From NCBI GenBank assembly GCA_964509885.1, contig CAZDZL010000016.1:5922-69921 (forward strand): a stretch of DNA of 64,000 nucleotides. Reading direction: 5' to 3'. The notes under the pieces were generated by a model, which was not told where the DNA came from, searched no databases, and was given only the letters and a program-made list of their open reading frames with translations. This DNA is from Palsa-1447 sp964509885 (GTDB lineage: Bacteria > Verrucomicrobiota > Verrucomicrobiia > Opitutales > Opitutaceae). Both the position numbers and the translations under genes were made by a program. Below are positions 1-9,100 of the stretch, one piece after another (the stretch's first letter is position 1; the number at the start of each line of letters is the position of its first letter).

Positions 1-2163
1 GATCGTGCCCTCCTCCTTGTAGCCCCGCACATGGATGTTGTCGTGGTTCGTGCGGCGGTACGTCAGGCGGTGGATCAGCCAGGGATACGCGTGGAACGCG
101 AAGATGACGGGCTTGTCCCTCGTGAAGAGCGAGTCAAAGTCCGCGTCGCTCAGGCCGTGCGGGTGCTCGCTCGCGGGCTGCAGCCTCATCAGGTCGACGA
201 CGTTGACCACGCGGACCTTGAGCGTCGGCAGGTGCTCGCGCAGGATCGAGACAGCGGCGAGGATCTCGAGCGTGGGAACGTCCCCGGCGCATGCCATCAC
301 GACGTCGGTCCCGCCGTCCTCGTCGCTGCTGGCCCAGCGCCAGATGCCGATGCCCTCCGTGCAGTGCACGAGCGCGGCCTCCATCGAGAGCCACTGGGGG
401 GCGGGGTGCTTGCCCGCGACGACGACGTTGACGTACTGGCGGCTTCGCAGGCAGTGGTCCATCACCGACAGCAGGCAGTTCGCATCCGGCGGAAGATACA
501 CGCGCACGACCTCCGCCTTCTTGTTCACGACATGGTCGATGAAGCCGGGGTCCTGGTGCGTGAAGCCGTTGTGGTCCTGGCGCCAGACGTGGGACGAGAG
601 GATGTAGTTCAGCGACGAGATCTTCACCCGCCAGGGAAGGCGGTTGGTCACCTTGAGCCACTTGGCGTGCTGGTTGAACATCGAGTCGATGATGTGGATG
701 AACGCCTCGTAGCAGTTGAAGATGCCGTGGCGCCCCGTCAGCAGGTAGCCCTCGAGCCAGCCCTCGCACTGGTGCTCGCTCAGCATCTCCATGACGCGGC
801 CCCTCGGCGCAAGGAATTCGTCGTCCTTGACGGTGGTCGCGTCCCATTGCCGGTTGGTCGCCTCGAAGACGGCCTCTAGCCCGTTGGACAGCGTCTCGTC
901 GGGGCCGAAGACCCGGAAGTTGCGGGCCTGGTCGTTGAGCTTCGCCACGTCACGAATGAAGGGCCCGAGAACGTGCATGTCACCCGGACCAGGCGAACCC
1001 GGGGCGGGGACCTTCTGGGCGTAGTCGCGGAAGTCCGGCATCCGAAGGTCGCGCAGCAGGAGGCCGCCGTTCGCATGGGGGTTGCAGCCCATCCGCCTCT
1101 CGCCCACCGGGGCGAGCTCGGCGAGCTCCGGCACCAGACGCCCCGAGGCGTCGAAGAGCTCCTCCGGTCGGTAGCTCCTCATCCAGGCCTCGAGCTGGGC
1201 CAGGTGTCCCGGGGGTGACGAGGCCGAGACGGAAAGCGGCACCTGGTGGGCCCTGAATGTGCCCTCAATCTTCAGCCCGTCGACGAACTTCGGCCCGGTC
1301 CACCCCTTGGGGGAATTGAGGACGATCATCGGCCATCTCGGACGGTCCACGGCGCCGTGCACCCGCGCGTCCTGCTGGATGCGCCGGATCTCCTCGATGA
1401 CGGTGTCGAGCGCGGTCGCCATCGCCTCGTGCATCAGCTCAGGGACGTGGCCCTCCACGAAATGCGGAATCCATCCGTAGCCGCGCAGGAGCTCCTCGAG
1501 CTCCTCCCGGCTGATGCGGGCGAGGACGGTCGGGTTGGAGATCTTGAACCCGTTCAGGTGGAGGATGGGGAGCACCGCGCCGTCACTGGCGGCGTTCAGG
1601 AACTTGTTGGAGTGCCACGCCGTGGCCAGGGGCCCGGTCTCGGCCTCGCCGTCGCCGACGACGCAGCCGACGACGAGGGCCGGGTTGTCGAACACCGCGC
1701 CGAATGCATGGCTGAGCGAATAGCCCAGCTCGCCCCCCTCGTGGATCGAGCCGGGGCACTCGGCGGAGACGTGGCTCGGGATGCCGCCCGGGAACGAGAA
1801 CTGCGTGAAGAGCCTCCTCATCCCGGCCTCGTCCTGGCTGACGTTGGGATAGATGTCGCTGTAGCTGCCCTCCAGGTAGGTGTTGCCGACGATGGCCGGG
1901 CCGCCGTGGCCTGGCCCCGAGATGTAGATCATGTCCAGGTCGTACTTCCGGATGACCCGGTTCAGGTGGGCGTAGATGAAGTTCTGGCCGGGGGTCGTGC
2001 CCCAGTGGCCGAGCAGCATGTGCTTCACGTGCTCGAGCTTGAGGGGCTCCCTGAGGAGCGGGTTGTCCCTGAGATAGATCTGCCCCACCGACAGGTAGTT
2101 GGCGGCGCGCCAGTACGCATCGATCTTGCGGAGCATGTCTGGCGCCAGTGTGTGTGTTTTCAT
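1..2163 (-). CDS. xfp: Phosphoketolase, C-terminus cut by window edge
   Basis: Thiamine-diphosphate enzyme that splits xylulose 5-phosphate (and often fructose 6-phosphate) with phosphate into acetyl phosphate plus a sugar phosphate. The 721 visible residues start MKTHTLAPDML and show family blocks GHWGTTPGQNFIYAHLNR (53-70), GPGHGGPAIVGNTYLEGSYS (83-102) and the ThDP/metal motif GDGEAETGP (170-178). The family is about 790 residues, so roughly 70 C-terminal residues lie outside the window. The ATG overlaps the TGA of the upstream acetate kinase gene (ATGA), so the two are probably translationally coupled. Its product, acetyl phosphate, is the substrate for that neighbour, which gives ATP and acetate. 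C5 versus C6 preference cannot be read from the sequence. Confidence 0.96.
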   Translation of the reverse strand, partial: MKTHTLAPDMLRKIDAYWRAANYLSVGQIYLRDNPLLREPLKLEHVKHMLLGHWGTTPGQNFIYAHLNRVIRKYDLDMIYISGPGHGGPAIVGNTYLEGSYSDIYPNVSQDEAGMRRLFTQFSFPGGIPSHVSAECPGSIHEGGELGYSLSHAFGAVFDNPALVVGCVVGDGEAETGPLATAWHSNKFLNAASDGAVLPILHLNGFKISNPTVLARISREELEELLRGYGWIPHFVEGHVPELMHEAMATALDTVIEEIRRIQQDARVHGAVDRPRWPMIVLNSPKGWTGPKFVDGLKIEGTFRAHQVPLSVSASSPPGHLAQLEAWMRSYRPEELFDASGRLVPELAELAPVGERRMGCNPHANGGLLLRDLRMPDFRDYAQKVPAPGSPGPGDMHVLGPFIRDVAKLNDQARNFRVFGPDETLSNGLEAVFEATNRQWDATTVKDDEFLAPRGRVMEMLSEHQCEGWLEGYLLTGRHGIFNCYEAFIHIIDSMFNQHAKWLKVTNRLPWRVKISSLNYILSSHVWRQDHNGFTHQDPGFIDHVVNKKAEVVRVYLPPDANCLLSVMDHCLRSRQYVNVVVAGKHPAPQWLSMEAALVHCTEGIGIWRWASSDEDGGTDVVMACAGDVPTLEILAAVSILREHLPTLKVRVVNVVDLMRLQPASEHPHGLSDADFDSLFTRDKPVIFAFHAYPWLIHRLTYRRTNHDNIHVRGYKEEGTI

Positions 2164-3368
2164 GAGTGGTATTTCCTTTGGGCGCCGAGGCCGGTGACCC
2201 GCGCGACGCTGCGGGCGATCATGAGCTCCTCGTCGGTTCGGATGACCCTCACGGCCACCGCGCCCGCCGCCGCGGAGATGAGCGGTGCGCCCGCCCTGTT
2301 GCGCCTCGCGTCGAGCCTGACGCCCAGGAACCCGAGCCGACTGCAGATGCGCGCGCGCACCTCGGGCGCGTTCTCGCCTATGCCGCCGGAGAAGACGAGG
2401 CCGTCCAGGCCGCCCAGGACCGCGGCGTAGGCGCCGATCCATTTCGCGGCCTGGTAGCAGAAGAGCTCCACGGCCTCGGCGGCCCGAGCGTCCCGGCCCC
2501 GCCGCGCGAGCAGGTCCCTCATGTCGGAGCTCGTCCCGGAGATCCCGAGGAGCCCCGACTCCTTGTTGGCCATGCTCTGGAATCCGGAGGCGCTCATGCC
2601 GGCCCGGCGCGCGAGGAAGCCCGGGATCCCCGGGTCCAGGTCCCCGGAGCGCGTGCTCATGACGAGCCCGGCGGCCGGCGTGAAGCCCATGCTCGTGTCG
2701 ACGCTCCTGCCCCTCCAAACCGCGGCCAGGCTCGCCCCGTTGCCCAGGTGGGCGAGGATCACCCGGCCCCGCGCCTGCGCCGGACCCGCGGTCCGGCGGA
2801 GCTCCTCCATGAGGTATTCGTAGGAGAGCCCGTGGAACCCGTAGCGCACGACACCCATGGCCTCGAAGCGGCGCGGGATCGCCAGCATCCTCGCGACTCG
2901 CGGCATCGAGCGGTGGAAGGCCGTGTCAAAGCACGCTACCTGCGGGATTCTCGGGTGGCTCTCCCGGAAGGCCTGGATCAGCTCGATCTCCCTCGGCAGG
3001 TGGTCGGGATCAAAGGGCGACGTCCGGCGCAGCTCCCGGAGAAGCCCCGGTGTCACCCGCGCCGGCAGCGTGCGCCTCATGCCGTGCACGACCCGGTGCC
3101 CTATGGCCCCGACCGAGGCGAACGTGGGCTGAGTTCCCAGCCAGTCCGCGAGGAACACCGGGACGGAGCCCGCTGGGATTCGCACGTGCCCGACGCGGCC
3201 GCCCCGTGCGTCGCTGTATGTGAGCCCCGTCCCAGGGAGCCCGATTCGCTCCACCTTGCCCTCCAGCAGGCGCCGCATCGGCGCTCCGGCCTCGAAGACC
3301 GAGAACCGGATGCTCGACGACCCTGCATTCACGGCCAGGAGCGAGCGGTATCGTTTGGCCGGTTTCAT
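2160..3368 (-). CDS. ackA: Acetate kinase
   Basis: Makes ATP and acetate from acetyl phosphate in the cytoplasm. At 402 residues it has the usual family length. It shows the N-terminal ASKHA phosphate loop NAGSSSIRFSVF (14-25), HRVVHGMRR near residue 91, the catalytic Asp in ACFDTAFH (D148), RYGFHGLSYEYL (around 175-186), the Arg in STRSGDLDPG (R240), and SGGIGENAPEVR near the C-terminus. Some positions usually strict in AckA (GTSH replaced by GLSY) differ, so it belongs to a less common subgroup. It sits between ppk2 and xfp on the same strand and overlaps xfp by four bases, consistent with a phosphoketolase-acetate kinase ATP-yielding pair. Confidence 0.96.
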   Translation of the reverse strand: MKPAKRYRSLLAVNAGSSSIRFSVFEAGAPMRRLLEGKVERIGLPGTGLTYSDARGGRVGHVRIPAGSVPVFLADWLGTQPTFASVGAIGHRVVHGMRRTLPARVTPGLLRELRRTSPFDPDHLPREIELIQAFRESHPRIPQVACFDTAFHRSMPRVARMLAIPRRFEAMGVVRYGFHGLSYEYLMEELRRTAGPAQARGRVILAHLGNGASLAAVWRGRSVDTSMGFTPAAGLVMSTRSGDLDPGIPGFLARRAGMSASGFQSMANKESGLLGISGTSSDMRDLLARRGRDARAAEAVELFCYQAAKWIGAYAAVLGGLDGLVFSGGIGENAPEVRARICSRLGFLGVRLDARRNRAGAPLISAAAGAVAVRVIRTDEELMIARSVARVTGLGAQRKYHS

Positions 3369-3443
3369 GCGTCGGGATCCTGAGTCATGTCCGCTCCTTT
3401 AGCCATCCCCCGGCGCCCAATGTTCCGCGATCTTAACCTTCCC

Positions 3444-4313
3444 CTACCCTGTCAATTGCCGGCGGATCACCTTGAGCTCCCGCCGCCGCGCCCGGGTCAC
3501 CTTGGGAAACGCCATCCCCAGGCCCCTCAGCGCCTCGATGACGATCCGGGAGACGATGAGGCGGGCGTTCAGCTTGTCGTCGGCGGGCACGATGTGCCAC
3601 GGCGAGCCCTTGAGGCTCGTCGCCGTCATGCAGTCCTCGTACGCCTTCATGTACTCGTTCCACCGGCCGCGCTCCTTCATGTCGTCCACGCTGAACTTCC
3701 AGTTCTTCGACGGCTCGTCGATGCGCTCCAGGAAGCGCCGGCGCTGCTCGGCCTTGGAGAGGTGCAGGAAGAACTTCAACACGCGGGTGCCGTTTCGGTG
3801 CAGGTGCTGCTCGAGCTCAACGATGGAGCGGTACCGGCCCTTCCAGATCGCCGCCGTGTCGGTCAACTCGGCCGGCAGTCCCTGGGCCTCCAGGATCTCG
3901 GGGTGCACCTTCACGATGAGGACCTCCTCGTAGTAGGACCTGTTGAAGACCCCAATCCTGCCGCGCGCGGGCAGGCGGCATGTCGTTCGCCACAGGAAGT
4001 CGTGCTCGGATTCCTCGGCGCTCGGGTGCTTGAAGCTGTAGACCTCGCATCCCTGCGGGTTGACCCCGCTCAAGACATGCGCGATCGCTCCGTCCTTGCC
4101 CGCCGCGTCCATCGCCTGGAAGATGAGGAGCACGGCGTAGCTGTTCGACGCGTAAAGGAGGCGCTGAAGCTCGCTCAGGTGGCGGATGTCCCCCATGAGG
4201 AGCTCCCTGTAGTGCTTCTCGGACTTGTAGAGCGGCTTGGTGCGGGTGGCCCATTTCCTGAGCCTGACTCTCCTGCCCTGCGCGACCCGGAATTTCTCGG
4301 TCTTTATTTTCAT
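3444..4313 (-). CDS. ppk2: Polyphosphate kinase 2 family protein (class III-like)
   Basis: Transfers phosphate between polyphosphate and nucleotides. At 289 residues it is a single-domain PPK2. The Walker A motif AMDAAGKDG (67-75) is of the type seen in PPK2 class III enzymes, which phosphorylate AMP and ADP with polyphosphate. The Walker B/lid region FNRSYYEEVLIVKVH (123-137) and FFLHLSKAEQRRRFLER downstream agree. It lies 33 bp after pgm and 75 bp before ackA on the same strand, in a row of carbon and energy genes, which suggests ATP regeneration from polyphosphate when this set is expressed. Family assignment is firm; nucleotide specificity is inferred from the motif only. Confidence 0.92.
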   Translation of the reverse strand: MKIKTEKFRVAQGRRVRLRKWATRTKPLYKSEKHYRELLMGDIRHLSELQRLLYASNSYAVLLIFQAMDAAGKDGAIAHVLSGVNPQGCEVYSFKHPSAEESEHDFLWRTTCRLPARGRIGVFNRSYYEEVLIVKVHPEILEAQGLPAELTDTAAIWKGRYRSIVELEQHLHRNGTRVLKFFLHLSKAEQRRRFLERIDEPSKNWKFSVDDMKERGRWNEYMKAYEDCMTATSLKGSPWHIVPADDKLNARLIVSRIVIEALRGLGMAFPKVTRARRRELKVIRRQLTG

Positions 4314-4346
4314 CTTGGTATTTTTCTTCCCGCTCTGGCGGAGCGC

Positions 4347-6074
4347 CTAATTGGGATCGCCCTCGTTCTCCCACGCCTCAACCGCCCGGGTTTCCTCCCC
4401 GCTGGCCGGAGCCCCGCCCTCGCCCGGCGCGCCGATGGCCCTGCCCACAAGCGCCTGCGCCTCCTCGAGGATGCGCTGCAGGTGCTCGCTCCCGCGGAAG
4501 CTCTCGGCGTAGATCTTGTAGATGTCCTCCGTGCCCGACGGCCGCGCGGCGAACCACCCGCTTTCCGACGTGACCTTGAGTCCGCCGATCGGCGCGCCGT
4601 TGCCCGGCGCCGTGGTGAGCCGGGCCAGGATCTTTTCACCCGCCAGCTCGGATTCCTTGACCTGGCCGGGTGAGAGCTTCGCCAGCGCGGCCTTCTCGGC
4701 CCTCGTCGCCGGCGCCTCGACGCGGCTGTAGACGGGCTCGCCGAGGACGCGGGTGAGGTCCCGGTAAAGGTCGCCCGGATCCCGGCCGCCCCTGGCCGTC
4801 ATCTCCGCCGCGAGCAGGCAGGGGATGAAGCCGTCCTTGTCGGTTGTCCAGACGCTCCCGTCCAGGCGGGAGAAAGACGCGCCCGCGCTCTCCTCGCCGC
4901 CAAAGCAGAGCGAGGAATCGAGGAGGCCGCCCACAAACCACTTGAACCCGACGGGAACCTCCATGAGGGCCCTTTCCAGCCTGAGCGCGACCCTGTCGAT
5001 CAGCTGGCTGCTGACCACGGTCTTGCCGACGGCGGCCTTCCGGGGCCAGCCGGGCCTGTTCTGGAAGAGGTAGGAAATGGCGACCGAGAGGTAGTGGTTC
5101 GGCGGGAGAAGGCCCGCGCTCCGGGTCACGATGCCGTGCCTGTCGTGGTCGGTGTCGCACGCGAACGAGAGGTCAAAGCGGTCCTTCATGCCGATCAGCC
5201 GCTGCATGGCGAACGCCGAGGAGGGATCCATCCGGATCTGGCCGTCCCAGTCCCGGGTCATGAACCGGAACGTCGGGTCCACCTCCTCGCTGACCACGGA
5301 CAGGTCGAGTTTGTAGAGCTCGGCGATCCGGCCCCAATAGTGGACGCCGGCGCCCCCGAGGGGGTCGACCCCGAGGCGCAGACCCGAGCGCCGGATGACC
5401 TCCATCTCGACCACGTTGCCGAGGTCCGCCACGTAGGCGCTGACATAGTCGTGGCGGTGGGTCGAGGGTGCCTTCAGCGCCCTTTCGAGCGGGATCCGCC
5501 TCACCTTTGCGAGGCGCCCCTCGAGGAGCTCGTTGGCCTTGGCCTCAATCCAGCCCGTGACGTCGGTATCGGCGGGGCCGCCGTTCGTCGCGTTGTACTT
5601 GAAGCCGCCGTCCTGCGGGGGGTTGTGCGACGGCGTGATCACGATCCCGTCGGCCAGCCCGTCCTTGCGGCCCCGGTTGTGGGTCAGGATGGCGTGGGAG
5701 ACCACGGGAGTCGGCGTGTACTCGTCCCCCTCGGCGATCATCACCTCCACGCCGTTTGCCGCCAGCACCTCGATCGCCGTCGCGCACGCAGGGGCCGACA
5801 GGGCGTGGGTGTCGATCCCGAGGAAGAGGGGCCCGGTTGTTCCCTGGCGTTTCCGGTAAAGGCAGATCGCCTGCGTGATCGCGAGGATGTGGGCCTCGTT
5901 GAAGGAGAGCGTGAGCGACGACCCGCGGTGGCCCGAGGTGCCGAAGGCCACGCGCTGGTCGGCATCGGAGGGATCCGGCTCGCCGGTGAAGTAGGCGGTG
6001 ACCAGACGGGGAACGTCCACGAGCGGCCCCGTGCCTGCCGGCTTTCCTGCAAGGGGGCTCGTCTTCATCGCCAT
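4347..6074 (-). CDS. pgm: Phosphoglucomutase, alpha-D-glucose phosphate specific
   Basis: Interconverts glucose 1-phosphate and glucose 6-phosphate. The 575-residue protein resembles enterobacterial Pgm (about 546). It carries the substrate loop AFGTSGHRGSS (43-53), the phosphoserine loop VITPSHNPPQDGGFKYN (S149), the metal loop CDTDHDRHGI, GGEESAG and the C-terminal phosphate-binding RPSGTEDIYKIYAES. The start at MAMKTSPLAG lies 3 bp after the rpiB stop, so the two are almost certainly co-transcribed. It connects glycogen or glucan mobilisation with the aldolase and phosphoketolase genes around it. Confidence 0.96.
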   Translation of the reverse strand: MAMKTSPLAGKPAGTGPLVDVPRLVTAYFTGEPDPSDADQRVAFGTSGHRGSSLTLSFNEAHILAITQAICLYRKRQGTTGPLFLGIDTHALSAPACATAIEVLAANGVEVMIAEGDEYTPTPVVSHAILTHNRGRKDGLADGIVITPSHNPPQDGGFKYNATNGGPADTDVTGWIEAKANELLEGRLAKVRRIPLERALKAPSTHRHDYVSAYVADLGNVVEMEVIRRSGLRLGVDPLGGAGVHYWGRIAELYKLDLSVVSEEVDPTFRFMTRDWDGQIRMDPSSAFAMQRLIGMKDRFDLSFACDTDHDRHGIVTRSAGLLPPNHYLSVAISYLFQNRPGWPRKAAVGKTVVSSQLIDRVALRLERALMEVPVGFKWFVGGLLDSSLCFGGEESAGASFSRLDGSVWTTDKDGFIPCLLAAEMTARGGRDPGDLYRDLTRVLGEPVYSRVEAPATRAEKAALAKLSPGQVKESELAGEKILARLTTAPGNGAPIGGLKVTSESGWFAARPSGTEDIYKIYAESFRGSEHLQRILEEAQALVGRAIGAPGEGGAPASGEETRAVEAWENEGDPN

Positions 6075-6077
6075 GGG

Positions 6078-6578
6078 TCAATCCCCGCGCTCGAGCAGGG
6101 CGACCTTGCCCAGGCGGCGCACGAAGCGGGGCGCCCCGCTGAACCTTGCCGCGAGGAAGCTCTGGACGAGGTCCCAGGCAAGCGCGCGGCCGACGACGAG
6201 CCCTCCCAGGCAGATGACGTTCATGTCGTCGTCCTCCACCCCCTGGTGGGCGGAGAAATTGTCGTGGATCAGGCAGGCCCTGACGCCGGCCACCTTGTTG
6301 GCCGCCACCGCGGCCCCCACGCCGCTCCCGCAGATGGCGATGCCCCGCGACACCCTGCCCGAGGCCACCGCCCGTGCCATGGGGACGACATAGTCGGGGA
6401 AGTCGTCGTCGGGTTGCAGGGTGGCGTCGCCGAAATCCGCGACGTCGTGGCCCGCCGCGGCCAGGTGCGCCGCCAGGATCCCCTTCAGCTCAAATCCCCC
6501 GTGGTCGGCGGCGATCCCGACCGCCATCCCCGTCCGCGCCGGGCTTTCCCTGATATCGGCAGGCTTCAAGGGCGTCAT
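6078..6578 (-). CDS. rpiB: Ribose-5-phosphate isomerase B, Cys-type
   Basis: Interconverts ribose 5-phosphate and ribulose 5-phosphate, supplying pentose phosphates to the phosphoketolase route. The core GIAADHGGFELK near the N-terminus and ICGSGVGAAVAANKVAGVRA, with the catalytic-type Cys in ICGSG, match RpiB of the E. coli kind. The chosen ATG lies 5 bp after the aldolase stop and gives 166 residues. A downstream ATG at 6527 (MAVGIAADHGG) would give the more typical short N-terminus and is an equally good start. Reading back beyond 6578 would run into the aldolase gene. A second, different RpiB is present at 53242-53685. Confidence 0.9.
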   Translation of the reverse strand: MTPLKPADIRESPARTGMAVGIAADHGGFELKGILAAHLAAAGHDVADFGDATLQPDDDFPDYVVPMARAVASGRVSRGIAICGSGVGAAVAANKVAGVRACLIHDNFSAHQGVEDDDMNVICLGGLVVGRALAWDLVQSFLAARFSGAPRFVRRLGKVALLERGD

Positions 6579-6583
6579 CGCGG

Positions 6584-7606
6584 CTAAGCCGCTGATTTCT
6601 CGGCCACGTCGGTATAGGCCCCGCGGACCGCAAGGCCGTTGCACCGCGCGCGCAGCGCGAGGGCCTTCTGCCCGGCGACGGCATTGCCCGGGACGCCGCC
6701 CCACGCCTTCATCGCGGGATCCTGGAGCGCCCTTCCAAACGAGAAGGTGAGCTTCCACGGCTGCCCGGCGACGCGCGAGATGGCATTCAGCCTCTGGGTC
6801 GCCGGCACGTCGCTCTGGCCGCCGGAAAGGAACACGATGCCGGGGACAGCCGGCGGCACGCAGCGCCGGAAGCACCGCAGCGTCGCCTTCGCGACGTCCG
6901 CAATGCCGGCCTGCGTCGGGCAGTCGGCGCCGGAGAGGACCATTCCCGTCTTCAGGATCATCCCCTGCAGGACCACCCGCTGCGCGGCCAGTGCTTCGAA
7001 GGTGCTCTCAAGGACGGCGATCGAGACCTCCTCGCACCGCTCGATCGTGTGGTCGCCGTCCATCAGGACCTCGGGCTCCACGATCGGGACAAGCCCGGCC
7101 TCCTGGCAGAGGGCGGCATAGAGCGCGTGGGTGTAGGCGTTCCCGCGGATGCAGGCGCCCGTCGGGAGGTCCTTGCCGATCGAGATGACCGCCCTCCACT
7201 TCGCGAAGCGCGCCCCAAGCTTCACGTAGTCCGCGAGGCGGTCGCGCAGGCCGTCCAGCCCCGCCGTGAACTTCTCGCCCGGGAAGCCCGGCAGGGCCTC
7301 GGTGCCGGCGTCGACCTTGATCCCCGGGATCATCCCGAGGCCCGCGAGGAGCGCGGGCATCGCCTCCCCCCCCGCGGTCTTCTGGCGGATCGTCTCGTCA
7401 AAGAGGATGACCCCGCTGATGGATTCCGCCAGGGCCGGCGTCGTGAAGAGCATCTCGCGGTAGTCGCGGCGGTTCGTCTCGCTGGAGGGGATACCCAGCT
7501 CCTTGAAGCGCTTGCCGAGGGTCGGGAAGCTCTCGTCGGCGGCGAGGATGCCCTTGCCGGGGGCCAGGAGCGCCTGGATCGTGGATTCGAGGGTGTTCGG
7601 CTTCAT
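6584..7606 (-). CDS. fba: Class I fructose-bisphosphate aldolase
   Basis: Cleaves or forms fructose 1,6-bisphosphate by the Schiff-base mechanism. The 340-residue protein has GKGILAADES (18-27), the acid/base region around KWRAVISIGKD (136-146), EPEVLMDGDH (about 177-186) and the Schiff-base Lys in GMILKTGMVL (K219). These features mark the metal-independent class I family rather than the usual bacterial class II enzyme. It heads the fba-rpiB-pgm gene string. A 120-bp spacer separates it from cbpM upstream. No Shine-Dalgarno is visible before the ATG. Confidence 0.96.
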   Translation of the reverse strand: MKPNTLESTIQALLAPGKGILAADESFPTLGKRFKELGIPSSETNRRDYREMLFTTPALAESISGVILFDETIRQKTAGGEAMPALLAGLGMIPGIKVDAGTEALPGFPGEKFTAGLDGLRDRLADYVKLGARFAKWRAVISIGKDLPTGACIRGNAYTHALYAALCQEAGLVPIVEPEVLMDGDHTIERCEEVSIAVLESTFEALAAQRVVLQGMILKTGMVLSGADCPTQAGIADVAKATLRCFRRCVPPAVPGIVFLSGGQSDVPATQRLNAISRVAGQPWKLTFSFGRALQDPAMKAWGGVPGNAVAGQKALALRARCNGLAVRGAYTDVAEKSAA

Positions 7607-7726
7607 GGGAGGGGTGCGTTGCGGGAGGGCGCCGGGATCATGGGCGGTCGCCGCGAGGAAATCGACACATCAGCGCGACTCAGGTTTCACCCATTGCAGC
7701 CGGATTCACGCCATTCGAATGCGCCG

Positions 7727-8062
7727 CTAGGCGCCGGACCTGAAGCGCACCTCGGCCTCGAGGCGCGCCACGTCGCGAAGGAGGCGGTGGATGAGGGGAA
7801 GCGCCCGGCGGCTGACGCCGTAGTGCCGGCGGAAGTGCTCGATCCGCCGCAGCTCGTAGATCGCGTCGTCGTCAAAGACGGGCTCCGACCGCGCGTCCCC
7901 GCCGACCGCGTCCACCAGGCCGAGCCTGCAGTAGTAGAGGATCATCTCGGGGTGCACGCCGGCGAGCTCGCTTGCGGCGCCGAGGGAATGGACCTGGCGC
8001 CCGGAGGCCTCCCCCGGCGCGAGCACCAGCGTGTGCTTCTCCACGATGACGAAGTTGCTCAT
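7727..8062 (-). CDS. cbpM: CbpM-like MerR-family chaperone modulator
   Basis: Small 111-residue protein, probably the partner that binds and restrains the J-domain protein encoded immediately upstream. It has the helix-turn-helix-like AASELAGVHPEMILYYCRLGLVDA segment and FDDDAIYELRRIEHFRRHYGVS, as in CbpM/MerR-type modulators. Its ATG overlaps the TGA of the DnaJ-like gene, so it is translationally coupled to it. A longer reading exists in frame but would cover the end of the DnaJ-like gene and lacks the family N-terminus. Confidence 0.85.
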   Translation of the reverse strand: MSNFVIVEKHTLVLAPGEASGRQVHSLGAASELAGVHPEMILYYCRLGLVDAVGGDARSEPVFDDDAIYELRRIEHFRRHYGVSRRALPLIHRLLRDVARLEAEVRFRSGA

Positions 8063-9036
8063 GATGTTTTCCTGGGTTTGAAGGTCGTCGCCTTGGCCAG
8101 CCTCTCCCACAGGACGCGCTCCTCGTCGGTGACCGCCGGGGGCACCTGGATCCTGGCCGTGGCGTAGAGGTCGCCGCGGCTGCCGTCCTCCCGGGGCAGC
8201 CCGAGGCCGCGCAGCCGCAGTTGGCTGCCGGCCGCGGTCCCGGGAGGAACCTTGAGCGAGGTCATGCCGTCGAGCGCCGGTATCTTCGCCTGCACGCCGA
8301 GCACGGCTTCCCATGGGGCCAGGTCGAGGTCGAAGTGAAGGTCGGGGCCCTTGATGCTGAAGTCCGGATGGCGCGCGAGGCGCACGCGCAGGTAGAGGTC
8401 CCCCGCCCTCGCGCCGCCGAACCCCTCGCCGCCCTGGCCCGCGAGGCGGATCCGCTGGCCCTCGCGCACCCCCGGGGGAATGCGCACCTGGTAGGTGTCG
8501 CTCCGCTCCGCCTCGCCGTCGGCGCCGGGCCTGCGAAGGGTGACCTGCCGCTTGGACCCCCGGAGGGCCTCCTCAAGGGTCACCAAGATGTCGGCCTCGA
8601 CGTCGCGGCCCGGGTGGACGAATCCCGCGCCCTCCTCCGCGAAGGCGCCCTCGGAGCCGTTGGGCGAGCCGTAGCCGTCCCGGCTGCCCCCGAAGAAGGA
8701 CTCGAAGAAGTCGCTGAAGCCCGTGCCCCCGAACTCGAAGTCCGCTCCGGGGGCCTGGCGGGAGCCCCGGCCTCCCCGGGGGCCGGCTTGGCCCGAAGAG
8801 CCGCCGTCCTGCCAGTTGGCGCCCAGCTCGTCATACTTCTTGCGCTTGTCGGGATCCCCGAGGACCTCGTAGGCCTCGTTGATCTCCTTGAACTTCTCCT
8901 CCCCCGCGACCTTGTTCTTCGCGACGTCCGGGTGGTGGATGCGCGCGAGCTTGCGGAAAGCCTGCTTGATCTCGTCGGGGGTCGCCGTGCGCGCGACGCC
9001 GAGCGTCTCGTAGTAGTCTTTGAATTTGAGGGCCAT
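8059..9036 (-). CDS. cbpA: DnaJ-type co-chaperone of the CbpA class
   Basis: Hsp40 co-chaperone that stimulates DnaK. The J domain occupies residues 1-70 with the HPD motif at 35-37. A Gly/Phe-rich linker follows to about 125 (with repeated GGS and FGG stretches). Two C-terminal substrate-binding beta domains span about 140-315. The four CxxCxGxG zinc-finger repeats of DnaJ are absent, which places it with CbpA. Length is 325 residues. A GGAAG sequence lies five bases before the ATG. Pairing with cbpM and position ahead of aldolase, PPK2 and phosphoketolase genes suggest a stress or stationary-phase set. Confidence 0.94.
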   Translation of the reverse strand: MALKFKDYYETLGVARTATPDEIKQAFRKLARIHHPDVAKNKVAGEEKFKEINEAYEVLGDPDKRKKYDELGANWQDGGSSGQAGPRGGRGSRQAPGADFEFGGTGFSDFFESFFGGSRDGYGSPNGSEGAFAEEGAGFVHPGRDVEADILVTLEEALRGSKRQVTLRRPGADGEAERSDTYQVRIPPGVREGQRIRLAGQGGEGFGGARAGDLYLRVRLARHPDFSIKGPDLHFDLDLAPWEAVLGVQAKIPALDGMTSLKVPPGTAAGSQLRLRGLGLPREDGSRGDLYATARIQVPPAVTDEERVLWERLAKATTFKPRKTS

Positions 9037-9100
9037 CGGGCTTCCGGGAATCCCCGCTACCCTTGCACCATATGGCCCGAATCACAATCCCCCACCGACC

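Noticed and set aside
1246..2430. Plus-strand frame of 394 codons over the xfp/ackA junction
   Set aside because: It crosses two well-supported minus-strand genes and has low-complexity composition.
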